Below, piece after piece: positions 54,801-63,007 of a stretch of DNA of 64,000 nt. The notes beneath the pieces are model-generated. The model did no database searches. It was not told where the DNA came from and saw only the letters and a program-made list of their open reading frames with translations. The position numbers and the translations under genes are program-made. The DNA lies in NCBI GenBank assembly GCA_023426245.1, contig JAFABB010000045.1, positions 15,635 through 79,634 of the forward strand. The letters run 5' to 3'. The DNA is from Bacillota bacterium (GTDB lineage: Bacteria; Bacillota; UBA4882; UBA8346). Within the stretch, counting starts at the first letter, position 1; each line of letters begins with the position of its first letter.

Positions 54801-57800
54801 CATATAATGGATATTGCCCAATTGATATTGAATAACTGTAAATTGCCCGGGAAAAGTTGCATGATCGAGAATTTTTCCGGCATTCGAAAACATTTCGAGG
54901 GCTTTTTGAAAGTTATCGGTGCTATCTTCAAATTCAGCCAATTTTTGATACATTGTGCCGATCTTGATTTGAAGCAGTGCCAATTCCTGAATATAATTAT
55001 TTTCTCCATATAAAAGAGCAGATTGCTGATACATTTGTATCGCTTTGCGGCAATGATTCAGTCCAATGGAAGAAGACAGTTTGAAATAAATATCGCCAAT
55101 CAGTTGATAGGTATCGGCAGAACGCTTAAAGTCCTCCGCCGTGAATGGCAATGATTTTAGCAGGTAATCAGTTGCCTGTTGGTGGAGGGCTGATTTGTTT
55201 TCCAAGGTTGCCAAATTTTCGGAAACTTGTCCGGCTTTAATCGAAATTTCGGCATAATGGGACCCGAACTTGGAAGAATCCAGGTTTTTAAGTGCATTTT
55301 GATAAAATTGGAGCGCCTTTTGATAATTGGAATTGGGATCCTCAAATTCCGCCGCCAGAGAAAAACAATCCCCTTGCTTTTCTTGCAAAGAGGTATATCG
55401 TAAAACATCGTAGCGGATGGGCGCGCTGGTCGTCGCATTTTCATAAGCCAAAATTCCCTGCGCCAGAAAATGATTATTTTGTTCCATCCGGGCCAGTTGA
55501 TAAAATAAATCTCCGAGTTCCTCCTGAATGGAGGAAAAGGGAATGGAATTTTCACCGTCGGCATTATCGGGAAGAGCTTCCTGCAAGGAATCGACTGCTT
55601 TGCGGTAATAATGGGCAGGATCTTTCAACTCTGCTATTTTTACAAAGATGGAAGCCAGTTTTTTTTGGGTCTTTTTATATTGGCTTGCATCGTTCTTTTG
55701 GGTCCAAACTGTTAAGGATTCCTGGTAACTTTCAGCCGCATGACGGTAGTTCTCCAAAGGGTTTTCCACCGTGGCCCATTGGGTATATAAGTCTCCCATT
55801 TCCTGTTGAATGCTGGCATAGAGAGGAGTAGCCGAAGTATAAACCCTTAGAACTTCCTGATAAGCTTCAAAAATTTTACCAAAAACAGCCGGTTGTTTTT
55901 GGTGGGCGGATAAAATTCCGTAAACACCGGCGATGCCTTTGTAGGCAGCTGCATAATATATGGGATAGCTAGAAATCTTGAAGACCTTTAAGGATTCTTC
56001 ATAAGCATCGATTGCCTTTTTTAAATTTCCCGTGGTCCCAGTGAGCGTTAGCGCTGCTGATTTTTCAAAAGCTTCTCCCATTTTAAAATGGATCAGCGCA
56101 TCCTCGAAGGAGCGCTTTTCAAGTTTTCCGGAGGTAAGAATTTTTTCATAAACGGAAATTGCTTTTTGGTATTGCTCCGGATCTTTGTGAACTCTCGCCA
56201 AATTTGCATAAGCAATCCCCAGATTCATCTGGGCGGCGCCAAAATCCTGAGTTAACGATTCATCTCCATATAACGTCGCGGCTTCTTCGAAGGCTGCGAC
56301 GGCTAGATCATAAATATCCGCAGAACTTGAAAGGGCTGAATCTTCATGGGCGCTTTCCGCCAAATTAAAAAGGGCATTGCCAAGCAAGTTTTGAATGGTT
56401 GCGTATTCCAGGGGCTCCTTTTCTTTAGGATATGCTTCTAAAGCAAATCGAAAGGCTTCGATCGCATTACGGCAATCCTCCGTTTCCTGTTCAAATTGGA
56501 ATCGATTGGAATAGGCCATACCCAATTCTTTTTGCACGGCCCCAAAAATAGCCGGAGTTTCTTCCAGGGTATATATTTTAAGCGCTTCTCCATAAGCCGG
56601 AATCGCTTGATGCAAGTTATCGGCTTTTCCCTCGATATCTGTTAATTTCTGAAAAATCGCCCCGCGGTTTCTATGGATTTCGGCATATTCCTTTGGAAAC
56701 TCCATCCGGGTAAAATATAGCAATGCCCCATCATAATCTTCAATTGCCGCTTTATAGTGGATGGTTAGCTTTTCCAGGGTAGCCATTTTTAGCAGCAAAT
56801 CGCCCCGTTTTTTGTGGATAGCGGCGATTTTATCAATTGTCAAAAGGGTTTCTGCACCGTCGGCCGATGGTCCGCCGTCTTCGATATTTTGGGTTCCGGG
56901 AGAAATCAACCGCTCCTGCCCGGGCGCGGCTGCGCCCGCCAGCGCCCATTGTAAGGCAGTCTGATAGGCATCAATACCTGCTTGATAATTTTGAGTCTGT
57001 TCTTCATAATCCGCCGCGATTGCATAGAGATCTCCCAGCCGGTTTTGAATGAAAGCAAAAAGTTCGGTATTTTTAACGGAAGGATTATGGGCAAGGAATA
57101 TTTCATAAGCATCCGTTCCTTTTTTGCAAAAGGATAAAGGGTGTTTCTCAAGCCGTGCCAAATTCCAACAAATATCACCGATTCGGGATTGCAATTGCAG
57201 CTCATTTGGAGTGGGGCCGGAATGGAGAACCCCTTCGAATGCTTCAAGGGCTTGATGATAATTTTTAAGGGTTTCTTCATGTGGGGCAAGTTCAAAGGCT
57301 GTATTTCCCAAACCCCATAAAGCCTCCTGGTATAGAGGCTTTTGGTTTTCAGTATCGTGATGGGTTTCAAGAAACCCAGTGACCTTGTGGTAAATATCAT
57401 TGGCCTGGCGGGTGTTTTCAAGGAAATTTTCCATTGTAGCCAGTTTGTGATAGGTCTGGGCAATTTTTAGGTTGATTTGGGTATACTTTTCCCTTTCTTC
57501 CCCGGGAATTCCTTTCAAAACTTCGGTCCAGGAAGAAATGGCATGCTGGTAGTTGGGAGCTGAATTTTCGGCTTCGGCCAGGAAATGATAGATACTGGCC
57601 AATTGAGAATGCAGCCGGAAAAAATCGGCGGGAAATTGTTGGATATTAAAATATTCCAACGCTTCCAAGTAAAATGAAATGGCTGAGTGGGAATGAGCTA
57701 TTTTTTTCTCAAACTTGGTTAAACCCAAATAGGCATCTCCCAGGTTACGCTCTATCTGGGCCCATTTTAGAGAATCATGGTGGGGATAGGCTTTAAAAAA

Positions 57801-59414
57801 CTCGAAAAATTCGTTGATTGCCTGTTGAAAGTATTGTGCCGAATCAAAACGGTAGGCGGTTTTTAGGGCGGCTTCCCCCATAGTGGCATGAGCCATAGCC
57901 GACTCAATGGGGTACGAGCCGCAATTCCAGTATTGGAGCGCTTCATTTAAAAATTTGACACTTGCTCTATAGGCTGCCTCGGTCGGTTCCGCGTCTATTA
58001 AACGGAGATTCAATAAACCGCAGTTTTGATTGATTCGGGCTAAAATTTCCGGTTCGCCATCACCCATATTGGCGGCATTGACAAACTCATTCAAGGCGGT
58101 CCGGATTTCCAGCGCCGATGTTGTAACTTTGTCGCTTTCAGCGCCGGAAAGCACCGTGGACAAGCTGAGTCCGAAATTAAAGTTAGCAATTTGACCCAAC
58201 GGGGCAGCCGCAACCGATTGGAATGCTTCGACCGCTTGTTGAAACGGAGTGGTTTCGGTTTGCAAATTTTCCCGGGATGGAGAAGATAATGTTTGCTGTA
58301 ATTGAACGATTCCCAAGTTGTTTTGAATCATTCCGAATTCGAGAGGATAGATTTCTCTGGTGTAGATCTGGAGAGCGTTATGAAGATGATTCACAGCTTC
58401 TCTCGCGTGTTCGTTTGAACCGGAACTTAATAAAAGTTCGGTATAAATAGCGCCGATTTCCTTTGATATCAAAGCTCTTTTTACCGGATCCCCGGGTGAT
58501 TCCAGTTGATCCAGGTCGATCTCCAAAGCCAAATGGAGTAAAAGCTGCTTTTCATGATCATTTTTTCGTTTATGAATCGCTTGAAAGATGGATAATGAAG
58601 CCAGGAGTCTGGCAAATTCAAGGGGAATCGCAAAATGGTAATATTCGGCGGCCCTTTTTATTGAAGGGTATACCGTTTGGAGACTTGCGATTTGCTGATA
58701 TTCGGAATCCTCAAAGAGAGTATGATAATAGTCCCCAAAAATCCCAAAGTTGGTCAGAAACTCCTCGATATATTCCTGAGGGATTTGGGGTAACAGCCGG
58801 TTTTTTAAAGCCTCCATGATGCCACTTCCCATTGTCCTAAAAGCTTTTTGAAAAATGGGAGTAAGTTGCAGAGGTTGGTCCGGTGCCGTTTGGTCGATAA
58901 TTCCCAGATAGTCAATATTGAATAAGGGCAATAATGAAGAAAGGTCAATGAGGGGGTCGGCAAAATCATGGTGAAAAACTTTCGCGTCAAGCCCGGATTC
59001 GGAAACCGCTTTATATAATCCCTTAATTTCGGTTTGGGCGTTTTTGGATTGTAATACAATAACTGATTTGCCCAGACCTTTTAAGATTCCGTATTTATAA
59101 AGGAGGTTGGGTGTAAGTCCATCCAATAAAACGATGGAGAAAAGGCTATGCAGGAAATCATATTGTTCCCAGGGCGCTTCCAAATTTTGATTGCCGTAGT
59201 TTTTCCAATAGGTGGGTGAAAATCCTTGCTTTCTTAATTCGGCTTCCAGTTCTGCAAGGATTGTTGATTGTTCCGTACCCGGCTTGGCTTCGGAACAAAC
59301 GATTAAACATGGGAAATATTGAAAAAGTGTTATCGGGCGCTGGGATCGATCGAAAAGGCGCGCTTGGGTGAGGTCGACTTCTTGGTTGGAATTTGTGAAC
59401 TTTTGAATTGGCAT
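48828..59414 (-). CDS. giant TPR-repeat protein with TIR-like N-terminus, about 3,528 aa
   Basis: The ATG at 59414 has GAGGA about 7 bases upstream; an ATG at 59435 is less well placed. Residues about 90-125 read SIVLLDGLTPNLLYKYGILK then G-L-G-K-S-V-I-V-L, a strand-loop-helix typical of TIR or nucleoside-2-deoxyribosyltransferase folds but with Lys where the catalytic Glu normally sits. From about residue 330 to the end the protein is a chain of TPR-like units with a 47-residue period; length divided by period gives roughly 65 units. Units resemble those in cyanobacterial CHAT/TPR proteins. The frame is unbroken for 10.6 kb, so it is under selection. A 30-residue GC-rich insertion interrupts one unit (56845-56940). 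Confidence 0.92.
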   Translation of the reverse strand: MPIQKFTNSNQEVDLTQARLFDRSQRPITLFQYFPCLIVCSEAKPGTEQSTILAELEAELRKQGFSPTYWKNYGNQNLEAPWEQYDFLHSLFSIVLLDGLTPNLLYKYGILKGLGKSVIVLQSKNAQTEIKGLYKAVSESGLDAKVFHHDFADPLIDLSSLLPLFNIDYLGIIDQTAPDQPLQLTPIFQKAFRTMGSGIMEALKNRLLPQIPQEYIEEFLTNFGIFGDYYHTLFEDSEYQQIASLQTVYPSIKRAAEYYHFAIPLEFARLLASLSIFQAIHKRKNDHEKQLLLHLALEIDLDQLESPGDPVKRALISKEIGAIYTELLLSSGSNEHAREAVNHLHNALQIYTREIYPLEFGMIQNNLGIVQLQQTLSSPSRENLQTETTPFQQAVEAFQSVAAAPLGQIANFNFGLSLSTVLSGAESDKVTTSALEIRTALNEFVNAANMGDGEPEILARINQNCGLLNLRLIDAEPTEAAYRASVKFLNEALQYWNCGSYPIESAMAHATMGEAALKTAYRFDSAQYFQQAINEFFEFFKAYPHHDSLKWAQIERNLGDAYLGLTKFEKKIAHSHSAISFYLEALEYFNIQQFPADFFRLHSQLASIYHFLAEAENSAPNYQHAISSWTEVLKGIPGEEREKYTQINLKIAQTYHKLATMENFLENTRQANDIYHKVTGFLETHHDTENQKPLYQEALWGLGNTAFELAPHEETLKNYHQALEAFEGVLHSGPTPNELQLQSRIGDICWNLARLEKHPLSFCKKGTDAYEIFLAHNPSVKNTELFAFIQNRLGDLYAIAADYEEQTQNYQAGIDAYQTALQWALAGAAAPGQERLISPGTQNIEDGGPSADGAETLLTIDKIAAIHKKRGDLLLKMATLEKLTIHYKAAIEDYDGALLYFTRMEFPKEYAEIHRNRGAIFQKLTDIEGKADNLHQAIPAYGEALKIYTLEETPAIFGAVQKELGMAYSNRFQFEQETEDCRNAIEAFRFALEAYPKEKEPLEYATIQNLLGNALFNLAESAHEDSALSSSADIYDLAVAAFEEAATLYGDESLTQDFGAAQMNLGIAYANLARVHKDPEQYQKAISVYEKILTSGKLEKRSFEDALIHFKMGEAFEKSAALTLTGTTGNLKKAIDAYEESLKVFKISSYPIYYAAAYKGIAGVYGILSAHQKQPAVFGKIFEAYQEVLRVYTSATPLYASIQQEMGDLYTQWATVENPLENYRHAAESYQESLTVWTQKNDASQYKKTQKKLASIFVKIAELKDPAHYYRKAVDSLQEALPDNADGENSIPFSSIQEELGDLFYQLARMEQNNHFLAQGILAYENATTSAPIRYDVLRYTSLQEKQGDCFSLAAEFEDPNSNYQKALQFYQNALKNLDSSKFGSHYAEISIKAGQVSENLATLENKSALHQQATDYLLKSLPFTAEDFKRSADTYQLIGDIYFKLSSSIGLNHCRKAIQMYQQSALLYGENNYIQELALLQIKIGTMYQKLAEFEDSTDNFQKALEMFSNAGKILDHATFPGQFTVIQYQLGNIHYMLAKTTDALDSYHNAMLCYETALPNLRTDAKAGEAYVTSLKNLGAINNHLLELTDLEEFLSKSIAIFQELLHWISKEQSPLEYAEYQIIIAQNLSKQATIHHSAADYQSAILSYLAAMEFFSDRRDPLKLALIQRSLADIYHQLAFLNNSPEDLKESIQWYQTTLPYYLDSDPKTAPHLYQRLGMNFGKLFDITQDITFLKEALTAFGQGIKFFEGLTPKASPALAADFLLAMNHQMGELYRKLAAEESTAKESHLKNAISHYELVIEKMRESARARENTVYPLAFQSLGEVYLLLAEIYHDRHDASQVIENCQAALKNLQEAWEVKPDPTIQYLSGRSLHLLAQYKEPCINFPKALISFGESLQFWTFEQHAVRWAEIQHRMGETYFCFAEFADKVIHYRHAIESFQSALKIRTYEYLPLEYGKTQMELAGVYRELAGIEGSLTHYNLAIEGYLEASRVFVSEIYPAQYIRCQCNLGEIHHLLTEYESPEAHELTAIAAYHNALKVLENYKAEPGSGFCHFNLGNSYLKLATISKSSEYSQKAISSYQSAQAAGINPQILGDFHQNLGTAHSIVWESANNSQNKDQALYNLRLALAQYRKYELWVPFALTQHKIGQVFLRTALNTMKPENWKNAMEAFQDSLRVLSNQDQPEYNAVNFEKLGESYHGLAQWENPGINYTRAIDAYLDALKIWTRERFPRDFSRVQQKLGLTYERLAELEEKNAHLNSALTAYREAIKAQSIEESPSFYADLQKSLGIILNTLGEEADALSNCQAAIVSFEEALRVFSRENYPLDYAVVRHHLGNSHRILAKYENEIVNCQKAITYYEEAITLFDSMQDNLDSLDFAILQNNLGNAYLMISDLKNTEEYSIKAVASFKNALKYYDPKTHPNECASLQGNIGKTLQHLAEVTSELAVYREAAAAYQEALEVYTVQSFPNQFAITQWNLGRIYLNIAKLVAPAENYSRAVTSLLAALNILRIKDLINATRVQYQLGIAYNALADFNDKGENCKLALQSLEEALKKKNFEQAPLQTAAILLEQGLAFQKLAAIEEAEENYPQSVSCFEKALSIIADEKQESIPERFKLQKALGDSYYALAALKPEVETLRKSSENYQNALEYFTSQNYPAELGLIQKNLGTIFIRLAHYGNKLNHCKQAIKAFQEALKIYTLEQQLKEHIAIMNDLGDAFCLFSESEEELANYQKAIECWKSVLESSPVEFDNSSTTAMVRLKLAEGYHKFYRAKHLIDDSKQALFYFESALKIATQKRLDQEQLDILFKMGLLYVDLALGQSANPSAMQQNYKKAIQTFREIIKASSPQYMSKNYGDSQNVLGTIYLKMADNEKNAGNLKLAIRCFEEALKVRNVDNHSRDYAQTQVNLGDAYFLSQNLDDHYPMAIQAYQEAADVYSENKLISDYSPTLYKLGKAYRAYAELTLDPQFFQKAISCFEEFLSIGLVVEHSQDCADTKVEIGHLYLKIGQVQEPETNYPAAIGYYTSAAALFLQLKATDRVWQTQCDLGEAYHQLARIREHIEDFKNAIHAYEDALKFLSKQENPQEYALVQKNLGEIYESLSSLGYETEHLEKAVHYYKESLTCLNDKDFYFNIIQQHLGEAYLRLANFNDTVNNCNKAIDALKKSLPSRNGKHSVQQSSIWNSIAHSYALLASESKDAGYWNKAINAYREALKNGTDEAENPKRSTIQMNLGKALFHMAEYEDRVDNCKLAIYVCQEALQGLASSVQDLECSQILSQLGNAYYILAVAESLKGDEPFSWAAYQEFVAASDLGKAPEWFTIAYWVPEKEPQSLAIIEEKKSNSLQAIESFQKAMEIYTYDKNSYGYALLMQTLGNAYQTCFEVDGNHDNLKNAIFSYQEALNFWTVENNPLVYVNTSKCLGNAYQKLARREDIETNAKKAIEFYEAALTICPFERFPLNYGIFYDNIKACCYLLAENENNVEIYKKIFEACEEALKVFTKHKFPKKYRLLRYEMDNLVNLLID

Positions 59415-59472
59415 CTTTGTTCCTCGATTAACCATCTTTATGACTCAAAGGAAGCATCTTTTGGATAGGGAA

Positions 59473-61506
59473 TTATACTTTCGGCCCTATCTTTGAGCCG
59501 GTATTGTAGATTGATTCCAGACTTCGAACTAAAATCCCAAATCCATTACGGGTTGCTTCGGGTAATTCTTGAATGGAGCCCATTTTCCGAATTTCCGAGC
59601 CGATAGCCTTGACAACGGCTCCCCGATCGAGCTGTAGGCCAAGTTTGGTCAAGCTATTCTGGGCTCTGGGGATGATCGAATCATTTTCTTGAACGATTTG
59701 GATGGAAGCTCCCAAGAGGGCAAGCTGTTTTTCATAAACTTGAGTAATTTTGGCGAGAATATATTCATCCGGAAAACAATCTTCCAAATAGCATTGATCA
59801 TAAGACTTTTGGAAACATTCTCCAAAAAGAACAAATTTGGAAGGTTCCTCACCGTTATGGAGAATCCAGTTTTGCTCAAAATTTCCGATGGTGTTTCTTT
59901 TATTTTTGTCCGAATTTAAGAGGGTGGCTACCGGAATATTTTTACCTTGCATCAAAATATGCAGGTGGATCCCTTCCAGATTTGCAGCAGTGGGGATTAG
60001 AAACAAGTTTTCAATAAATCCCGCTGACTCTGAACGTTCCCATAAATTCAACATCTCTTTCAGTAGAAAATACGCATCCTGGGGTACGATAATATTGAGT
60101 GCTTCCGGGAGATAGCAAAGGCCGCTCTTAATTTTCAAAGCCGCTTCCAATACCATTTTTTCCTCAAGTTTGCATTGGGTAATGTCACGACAAACGATAG
60201 TCCCGGCATCTTTTTCCGATAAAATCCGGACGTTTTCAGGTTGATTCAAATTAAGCAACATTGGCAGGTGCGTGGTATAGATTAATGTATTGTCCTTTGA
60301 ATATTCTTCCAATCTGTGGATTAAGTCCACCTGGGCGCCGGGATGTAAATGTAACCCGGGTTCATCCAATAAAATAACACAGTTTTGAAAGGTACCCCGG
60401 CTTTCATTCATGAACATAATATCAAAGGAAAAAAACCATTGAAATCCCCGGGAACGTTCCTCAAGCCGAATTAAAGCCGAATCATTGTAATCCTTCACAT
60501 AGGTATAAAAGAATCTTCCGTCGGAGTGGAATTGAACTTCATAATAATCCTGTTGCCAGTGATTGGAAATTATTTTTGTAAAATTGGTCGATGCGTCGGC
60601 CAAATCATATTGGAGTTGGTCCCTCTCCATCGGATTGTCCGTTTTGATCAAATTTTCGAGATCTAAATCGGCTAGGCCCAAGATGGACAAAAAAGTCTTG
60701 TCCGTCTCAGTCAGTTGGTTCTGATCTCTGCGTTGTTTCAGCTGTAACAGATTGGCACTACCGGAGAAAACTTGATAATCGGACATATAAATAAAAATCG
60801 GAATATGTTTAAAGATATAATCTTCAGCTTTTTCAATAATGGTCATTGTTTCAGCAAGTTTTCGCGAAATAATTGAAATCTGATTGGCATAACTGAAAAT
60901 AAAGGCTTCTTCGTTTTTGGTTTCCGGCGCTGAGGGTTCGGAATTGACGACAGCCCTTAATTCGGTTACTTTGGCGCTAAACATTTGTACGATTTCGGAA
61001 AAACGGCCTTCGTAGGCAAACACCCTGGCCTCTTCAATATATTCCGAGGCTTTTTGACGAAAGGAATCACCCACCGGTTCTTGATAGCTTGGGAAACTGG
61101 AGAAAATCTCCTCCAACTCTTTGGGTTGATGTTTATCCGGGAAAAGCCCGACCGGAAAATCAACCGTCCATTTTCCGGAATAATCTTTGGTAACCAAATA
61201 TTCTTTTTCGCGAATGGCTTGTCCGGTTAGATTGGATAACTCAACAAGCTCCTCATCGGTTAATTCAAAACGGGCCGAGCATACCACTTGGTGTTCGTTC
61301 CGTTCTTTTCTGCGGTTGCGGGGCCATTCAATCTCCAAAGAATAATCGTCACTGTTTTGGGAGGGATGAAATTTATAAAGCGCTTTAAGGAGAGAAGTCT
61401 TGCCGGACCCATTTTTACCGATTAACGCCGTCAATGAATTAATGTCGATCCAGCCGGAATCAACAATACATTTGTACATTTGAATGCGGAATGCTTTCAG
61501 ACGCAT
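59473..61506 (-). CDS. OLD-like AAA/ABC-type ATPase with degenerate Toprim-like C-terminus
   Basis: 677 residues; ATG at 61504-61506 with AGGAG upstream. MRLKAFRIQMYKCIVDSGWI starts a RecF/OLD-type ATPase: Walker A is GKNGSGKT (residues 30-37), the signature-like loop is LEERSRGFQWFFSF, Walker B is CVILLDEPGLHLHPG with Asp381 and Glu382, and the switch histidine is in YTTHLPMLL. The C-terminal 200 residues resemble a Toprim fold: NIIVPQDAYFLLKEM stands where IVEGxSD is usual, and LLNSDKNKR (Ser532, Asp533) where LLDxD is usual, so nuclease activity is doubtful. First gene of the three-gene operon, 58 bases before the giant repeat protein. Confidence 0.88.
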   Translation of the reverse strand: MRLKAFRIQMYKCIVDSGWIDINSLTALIGKNGSGKTSLLKALYKFHPSQNSDDYSLEIEWPRNRRKERNEHQVVCSARFELTDEELVELSNLTGQAIREKEYLVTKDYSGKWTVDFPVGLFPDKHQPKELEEIFSSFPSYQEPVGDSFRQKASEYIEEARVFAYEGRFSEIVQMFSAKVTELRAVVNSEPSAPETKNEEAFIFSYANQISIISRKLAETMTIIEKAEDYIFKHIPIFIYMSDYQVFSGSANLLQLKQRRDQNQLTETDKTFLSILGLADLDLENLIKTDNPMERDQLQYDLADASTNFTKIISNHWQQDYYEVQFHSDGRFFYTYVKDYNDSALIRLEERSRGFQWFFSFDIMFMNESRGTFQNCVILLDEPGLHLHPGAQVDLIHRLEEYSKDNTLIYTTHLPMLLNLNQPENVRILSEKDAGTIVCRDITQCKLEEKMVLEAALKIKSGLCYLPEALNIIVPQDAYFLLKEMLNLWERSESAGFIENLFLIPTAANLEGIHLHILMQGKNIPVATLLNSDKNKRNTIGNFEQNWILHNGEEPSKFVLFGECFQKSYDQCYLEDCFPDEYILAKITQVYEKQLALLGASIQIVQENDSIIPRAQNSLTKLGLQLDRGAVVKAIGSEIRKMGSIQELPEATRNGFGILVRSLESIYNTGSKIGPKV

Positions 61507-61923
61507 GAAGGGTATCTCCTATCTTTTTTTAAAACTGGAAAATTTATAAAAAAGTGTATTAAGTACTTATTAAAGCCAAATTTTGAGGTTTAATGATACT
61601 TCTTTCCTTCTAAAATATTACCATATCAGTTGTTTAAAAATCAATGAATAATATGAAAACCTTTGGAAATATGCTTGATGAGTGGTATATTTTTTTGGAG
61701 GAGATTTATAAAAATTTAAGGAAAATTTAACATAAATTTCTTGGTTTATGGGGAAGTTTGTGGAAAATGTGTCAATATTGTTAATTGTGGAAAATATAAT
61801 AGAATTGAAATGGGCAGCTTTTTTAGGAGCATCTTTAATGTGGAACTTTGTATTCATGGTTGAAAACAAAGAAATTCGCCGGATTCATTAAGATTTTAGC
61901 GAATATGAATAAAAGTTTTTATT
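61507..61923. promoter_or_regulatory. AT-rich upstream region of the ATPase/TPR operon
   Basis: This 417-base gap must hold the operon promoter, though I cannot fix -35 and -10 elements with confidence. The only clear symmetric site is TAAGTACTTA at 61560-61569, a perfect 10-bp palindrome about 55 bases before the ATPase start and a possible operator. No gene is supported here. Confidence 0.35.
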
Positions 61924-62742
61924 TTACGGTTTTCTCTCCGCCAGCATTTGGGAGATGGTTACAAAATGGTAGCCGTGGAGTTTGCCGTCATGGATGATTT
62001 CCGGCAATGCCTCATGGCTGCCCCGCAGATCTTCCAACTTATTATCGGCCGCACAATGCTGCAAGATGATATTGCCGCGGTTTAACTTTGGTAATACATT
62101 GGTCAAAACTTCCCCCTCTTTTAGACCTCTCCAGTCCAGAGAATCAATGGTCCATAAGATGATTTGATACCCGAGTTTACTGATGGTTTCCACGGATGCC
62201 GGATCTAAAGCGCCGTAGGGAGGACGGAAGATCATTGCCGGTTTACCGCCGAACCTGCGAATAATTTCGTCATCCTGTTTTAACTGGTATTTTATTTTGT
62301 CGGCCGGTAACTCGCAAATTTTTAGATGCTGATAGCTATGATTGCCGATTTCATGGCCTTCCCGGATGATTCGCCGGAATACCTCCGGATATTTGACGAC
62401 TTGGGTCCCTACTACGAAGAAAGTCGCCTTCACATGGTACTTTTTAAGAATATCCAATATTTTCGGAGTGTACTTGAGATCCGGCCCGTCGTCAAAGGTT
62501 AATGCCAGAGAGGTCACCGTAGGATTGCCCCGGCGGGTGATTGCTTTTGGAAATAGCTTGACCAAATCGGGAGAAACTGGCTGCCTGCGGCTGTATTCGG
62601 GGCCATCGCTCACTTTTGGTTTGGGTAAAAGGGAAGGTTCACCGCCAAGGGTCTTGCCGGAAAACCGGGCGACCCAAAATCCCGCGACAAAGCCGATCAT
62701 TATCAGTAAAACAGGAAGTCCCCACCGGAAAAATTTTTTCAA
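61924..62742 (-). CDS. polysaccharide deacetylase, PdaB-like
   Basis: 272 residues from a TTG at 62740-62742 after AAGGGG. An N-terminal anchor helix (GLPVLLIMIGFVAGFWVARF) places the enzyme outside the membrane. The NodB domain has TFDDGPD (Asp84, Asp85), the metal histidines His135 and His139 in GNHSYQH, and RPPYGALD. Such enzymes remove acetyl groups from N-acetylglucosamine or muramic acid in peptidoglycan; PdaB relatives act on the spore cortex. Same strand as the ATPase operon but 417 bases upstream. Confidence 0.9.
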   Translation of the reverse strand: MKKFFRWGLPVLLIMIGFVAGFWVARFSGKTLGGEPSLLPKPKVSDGPEYSRRQPVSPDLVKLFPKAITRRGNPTVTSLALTFDDGPDLKYTPKILDILKKYHVKATFFVVGTQVVKYPEVFRRIIREGHEIGNHSYQHLKICELPADKIKYQLKQDDEIIRRFGGKPAMIFRPPYGALDPASVETISKLGYQIILWTIDSLDWRGLKEGEVLTNVLPKLNRGNIILQHCAADNKLEDLRGSHEALPEIIHDGKLHGYHFVTISQMLAERKP

Positions 62743-63007
62743 CTTTCTTTCCCCTTAAACCGAGTAGAATGTTTTATTAGTGTTGTCAAAACACCCTTTG
62801 ATTATCAATAGGTGAAAAGCATTCATTTGGGGCGAGTCTTTCAGCTTCCGCGCGAGGTAGTATACCCGGCAGATTGTTTTTCTGAAATAGGGTTTATTTA
62901 CCCTATCTCTTAAAGGGAACCGGCTGAAATTGAGGGCCGATTGTTGCACAGACTACGGCCGCTTTTTAAAAGGAGAATGGCATAATAGGTCAAGGATATG
63001 TGTTTTC

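Noticed and set aside
48828..59414. CRISPR-like regular spacing in the giant gene
   Set aside because: The periodicity is about 141 bases and divergent at DNA level; it reflects protein repeats in one open frame, not direct repeats with spacers.
61618..61869. 83-codon minus-strand frame upstream of the ATPase
   Set aside because: AT-rich composition full of Phe, Ile, Asn and Tyr, with no ribosome site; typical of non-coding AT-rich DNA.
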